This document shows, piece after piece, positions 20,974 to 23,166 of a DNA stretch of 23,166 nucleotides. A program made the position numbers and the translations under genes. The notes under the pieces are model-generated. The model saw only the letters and a program-made list of their open reading frames with translations, ran no database searches and was not told the DNA's origin. The first letter of the stretch is position 1. Each line of letters begins with the position of its first letter. The stretch lies in NCBI GenBank assembly GCA_035701825.1, contig DASSRK010000057.1:1-23166 (forward strand). The letters run 5' to 3'. The stretch comes from CADEED01 sp035701825. Its GTDB lineage: Bacteria; Pseudomonadota; Gammaproteobacteria; Steroidobacterales; Steroidobacteraceae.

Positions 20974-22880
20974 CACCGACTAACTACCTGCGCGTCGCCG
21001 CGGCCCTGGCCGCGGCCGGCGCCCTCGCCGGCTGCCCGGGCCCCAAGGGGCCGACGCCGCCCCCGCACCTCGAGAAGGTGGGCGCCGCAACGCAGCCCGC
21101 GGCCGCGAAGCCCACGGCCGAGGAGTTCGTGGCGCGCGTCAACCGCGACCTGATCGACCTCAACCACGAGATCAACGCCGCCGGCTGGATGCAGTCGACC
21201 GACATCACCGTCGACACCCAGTACCTGAACTCGCGGGTCACCGACCGCGCGCTCGCGTACTACAGCCGCGCCGCCGCCGAGGCGCGCGGCTACGAAGGCC
21301 AGCCGATGTCTCCCGCGGCCGCGCGCTCGCTGATGCTGATCAAGCTCGGCGTGAGCGCGCCGGCGCCCGCGGACGCCGCCAAGCGCTCCGAGCTCGCGAC
21401 CCTGACCACCGAGCTCGAGGCCATGTACGGCGAAGGCAAGTACTGCCCGCCGAAGGTAAACGGCAGGCTCGAGACGGTGCTCAAGTTCACGCCGGCACAG
21501 AACGGCTGCATGAACCTCGACGAGCTGAGCGAGATCATCGCCACCAGCCGCAACTACGACGAGCTCACCGAGGCGTGGGCGGGCTGGCACACCATCTCGC
21601 GGCCGATGCGCGCCAAGTACCAGCGCTTCGCCGAGCTCGCCAACGAAGGCGCGCGCGAGCTCGGCTTCGCCGACCTCGGCGTGTTGTGGCGCTCGCGTTA
21701 CGACATGCCGGCCGCGGATTTCGAGAAGGAAGCGGCGCGGCTCTACGGCCAGGTCGAGCCGCTGTACAAGAGCCTGCACTGCTACGCGCGCGGCAAGCTG
21801 CAGAAGAAGTACGGCAAGGACAAGGTGCCCGACGGCAAGCTGATCCCGGCGCAGCTGTTCGGCAACATGTGGGCGCAGCAGTGGAACCGCGTGTTCGACG
21901 ACCTGCTGAAGCCCTACCCGAACGCCAGCATCGAGACCTCGGACAAGCAGCTCAAGGCGCAGCACTGGGACGCGGTGCGCATGACGAAATCGGCCGAGAG
22001 CTTCTACACCTCGATCGGCTTCCCGTCGCTGCCGCCGCCGTTCTGGGAGCGCTCGATGCTGACCCGGCCGCGCGATCGCGAAGTGGTGTGCCATGCCAGC
22101 GCCTGGGACATGGACGACAAGGACGACGTGCGCATCAAGATGTGCATCAAGCCCATCGAGGAAGACCTGTTCACGGTCTACCATGAGCTCGGCCACGTCT
22201 ATTACTACCTCTGGTACAAGGACCAGCCGCAGCTGTTCCAGGACGGCGCGCACGACGGCTTCCACGAGGCCATCGGCGACACGGTCAACCTGTCGGTCAC
22301 GCCGGACTACCTGCACAGGATAGGCCTGGTCAGCGCGGTCAAGCCGTCGCAGGAAGCCGTCATCAACCAGCAGATGAAGATGGCGCTCGACAAGGTCGCG
22401 TTCCTGCCGTTCGGCAAGATGATCGACGAGTGGCGCTGGGCGGTGTTCGACGGCCGGATCAAGCCCGCCGACTACAACAAGGCGTGGTGGGAGCTGCGCG
22501 CGAAGTACCAGGGCGTGTCGCCGCCGGTGGCGCGCAGCGAGCAGGATTTCGACCCGGGCGCGAAGTACCACATCCCGGGCAACACCTCGTACACGCGTTA
22601 CTTCCTGTCGTTCATCCTGCAGTTCCAGTTCCACAAGGCGCTGTGCGACGCGGCCGGGTTCAAGGGCCCGCTGCACGAGTGCTCGATCTTCGGCAACAAG
22701 GAAGCCGGCGCGAAGTACGGCGCGATGCTGGCGCTCGGCGCCAGCCAGCCGTGGCCGGACACGCTGCAGAAGCTGACCGGCACGCGGCAGATGGACGCCT
22801 CGGCCATCATCGAATACTTCAAGCCGCTGGAAGCATGGCTCGCCGAACAGAACCAGGGCCAGCAGTGTGGCTGGAATTGA
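20970..22880 (+). CDS. M2-family (ACE-like) zinc peptidase, lipoprotein
   Basis: A 636-residue peptidyl-dipeptidase homologous to angiotensin-converting enzyme. ATG 20970 overlaps the transporter stop (ATGA). The N-terminus MTPTNYLRVAAALAAAGALA ends in a lipobox LAGC with lipidated Cys22, so the protein should be anchored to a membrane facing the periplasm or the outside. The zinc site is HELGH (His405, Glu406, His409) and the third ligand is Glu433 in HEAIGD, the same 24-residue spacing as in ACE. Other ACE-like segments are AQLFGNMWAQQW and YHIPGNTSYTRYFLSFILQF. One M2 domain is present, as in other bacterial members. It releases dipeptides from C-termini, which the upstream POT carrier could import. 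Confident on family; substrates are unknown. Confidence 0.94.
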   Translation: MTPTNYLRVAAALAAAGALAGCPGPKGPTPPPHLEKVGAATQPAAAKPTAEEFVARVNRDLIDLNHEINAAGWMQSTDITVDTQYLNSRVTDRALAYYSRAAAEARGYEGQPMSPAAARSLMLIKLGVSAPAPADAAKRSELATLTTELEAMYGEGKYCPPKVNGRLETVLKFTPAQNGCMNLDELSEIIATSRNYDELTEAWAGWHTISRPMRAKYQRFAELANEGARELGFADLGVLWRSRYDMPAADFEKEAARLYGQVEPLYKSLHCYARGKLQKKYGKDKVPDGKLIPAQLFGNMWAQQWNRVFDDLLKPYPNASIETSDKQLKAQHWDAVRMTKSAESFYTSIGFPSLPPPFWERSMLTRPRDREVVCHASAWDMDDKDDVRIKMCIKPIEEDLFTVYHELGHVYYYLWYKDQPQLFQDGAHDGFHEAIGDTVNLSVTPDYLHRIGLVSAVKPSQEAVINQQMKMALDKVAFLPFGKMIDEWRWAVFDGRIKPADYNKAWWELRAKYQGVSPPVARSEQDFDPGAKYHIPGNTSYTRYFLSFILQFQFHKALCDAAGFKGPLHECSIFGNKEAGAKYGAMLALGASQPWPDTLQKLTGTRQMDASAIIEYFKPLEAWLAEQNQGQQCGWN

Positions 22881-22900
22881 CGCCGATCGGGGGTAGTTAG

Positions 22901-23166
22901 ATGAATTCGAACGTGGCTCCGGCGCCGCAGCTCACCGCGCGCGCCATCATCCTTTCGGTGTTGCTGACGGTGATCCTCGCCGCGGCCAACACCTACCTCG
23001 GCCTGTTCGCCGGCATGACCATCGCCTCGGCCATCCCGGCCGCGGTGGTCTCGATGGCGGTGCTGCGCGCGCTCGGCGGCGGCGGCATCCTCGAGAACAA
23101 CATCGTGCAGACCGGCGCCTCGGCCGGCACCTCGATCGCCTCGGGCGTGATCTTCACGGTGCCGGC
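22901..23166 (+). CDS. OPT-family oligopeptide transporter, N-terminal part (cut by window edge)
   Basis: Only the first 88 codons are inside the window; the gene runs off the right edge. The sequence MNSNVAPAPQLTARAIILSV leads into a first helix, then NTYLGLFAGMTIASAIPAAV and ILENNIVQTGASAGTSIASG, which is the characteristic start of bacterial OPT/YSL-type transporters. These carry oligopeptides or metal chelates across the inner membrane. ATG 22901 follows a GGGGG about eight bases upstream and lies 20 bp after the M2 peptidase stop, so it belongs to the same transcript. Substrate cannot be judged from the fragment. Confidence 0.9.
   Translation, partial: MNSNVAPAPQLTARAIILSVLLTVILAAANTYLGLFAGMTIASAIPAAVVSMAVLRALGGGGILENNIVQTGASAGTSIASGVIFTVP

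Noticed and set aside
20688..22676. A minus-strand open frame of about 660 codons opposite the M2 peptidase and the end of the POT gene
   Set aside because: The composition is Arg/Val/Leu/His-rich low complexity with no motif, while the plus strand carries an intact HELGH zinc site and family-length protein.
1..23166. tRNA or rRNA genes, CRISPR arrays, transposases, integrases or attachment sites
   Set aside because: None were seen on either strand; the genes are densely packed core-type functions with uniform composition apart from small local dips.

Overview
The window is a gene-dense, high-GC (about two thirds G+C by eye) bacterial chromosome segment that looks ordinary in its core: 22 confident or fairly confident protein genes, one weaker small ORF, no RNA genes, no mobile elements and no CRISPR array. 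The methylcitrate-cycle genes, TatABC, a c4-type dihaem cytochrome, Dtd, a bacterial ACE-like M2 peptidase and a BkdA1/BkdA2/BkdB-type complex together suggest an aerobic, protein- or peptide-degrading gammaproteobacterium, perhaps near Xanthomonadales or Steroidobacteraceae. That placement is inference from gene content and protein style; no marker gene settles it.

Layout, left to right. (1) 1-2075, minus strand: acuI-like acrylyl-CoA reductase, prpB, and the start of prpC, a propionyl-CoA disposal operon. (2) 2221-4493, plus: glutathione reductase, then an Fpg/Nei-family DNA glycosylase 11 bp later. (3) 4512-7452, minus: a soluble PQQ-dependent dehydrogenase followed by a membrane-anchored protein of unknown function, with a hairpin across the dehydrogenase stop codon. 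(4) 7515-8601: a secreted unknown protein on plus, meeting a convergent pair of very small genes on minus. (5) 8784-12830, minus: the E1alpha, E1beta and E2 genes of a branched-chain 2-oxoacid dehydrogenase, with a small secreted protein coupled to the end of E2 and no E3 gene. (6) 12916-14328, minus: an MBL-fold hydrolase and a four-helix membrane protein. (7) 14361-16304, plus: an S9 prolyl-oligopeptidase-like secreted peptidase, convergent with a dihaem cytochrome c (16330-16983, minus). (8) 17138-19266, plus: dtd, tatA, tatB, tatC. (9) 19447-23166, plus: POT peptide transporter, M2 peptidase lipoprotein and the start of an OPT-family transporter.

The metabolic logic hangs together. Peptides are cut by the S9 and M2 enzymes and imported by POT/OPT carriers. 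Branched-chain amino acids feed the Bkd complex, and valine/isoleucine-derived propionyl-CoA goes to the methylcitrate cycle, with AcuI as a second route into propionyl-CoA. The Tat pathway and cytochrome serve export and respiration.

I did not find a clear new system. The most worthwhile leads are the paired small genes at 8108-8601 (one with two CxxC motifs flanking two membrane helices), the 8-base word CTAACTAC that occurs five times, mostly near gene starts, the recurring contexts of the rare CTA leucine codons, a perfect DnaA-box sequence downstream of tatC, and several hairpins at operon boundaries.
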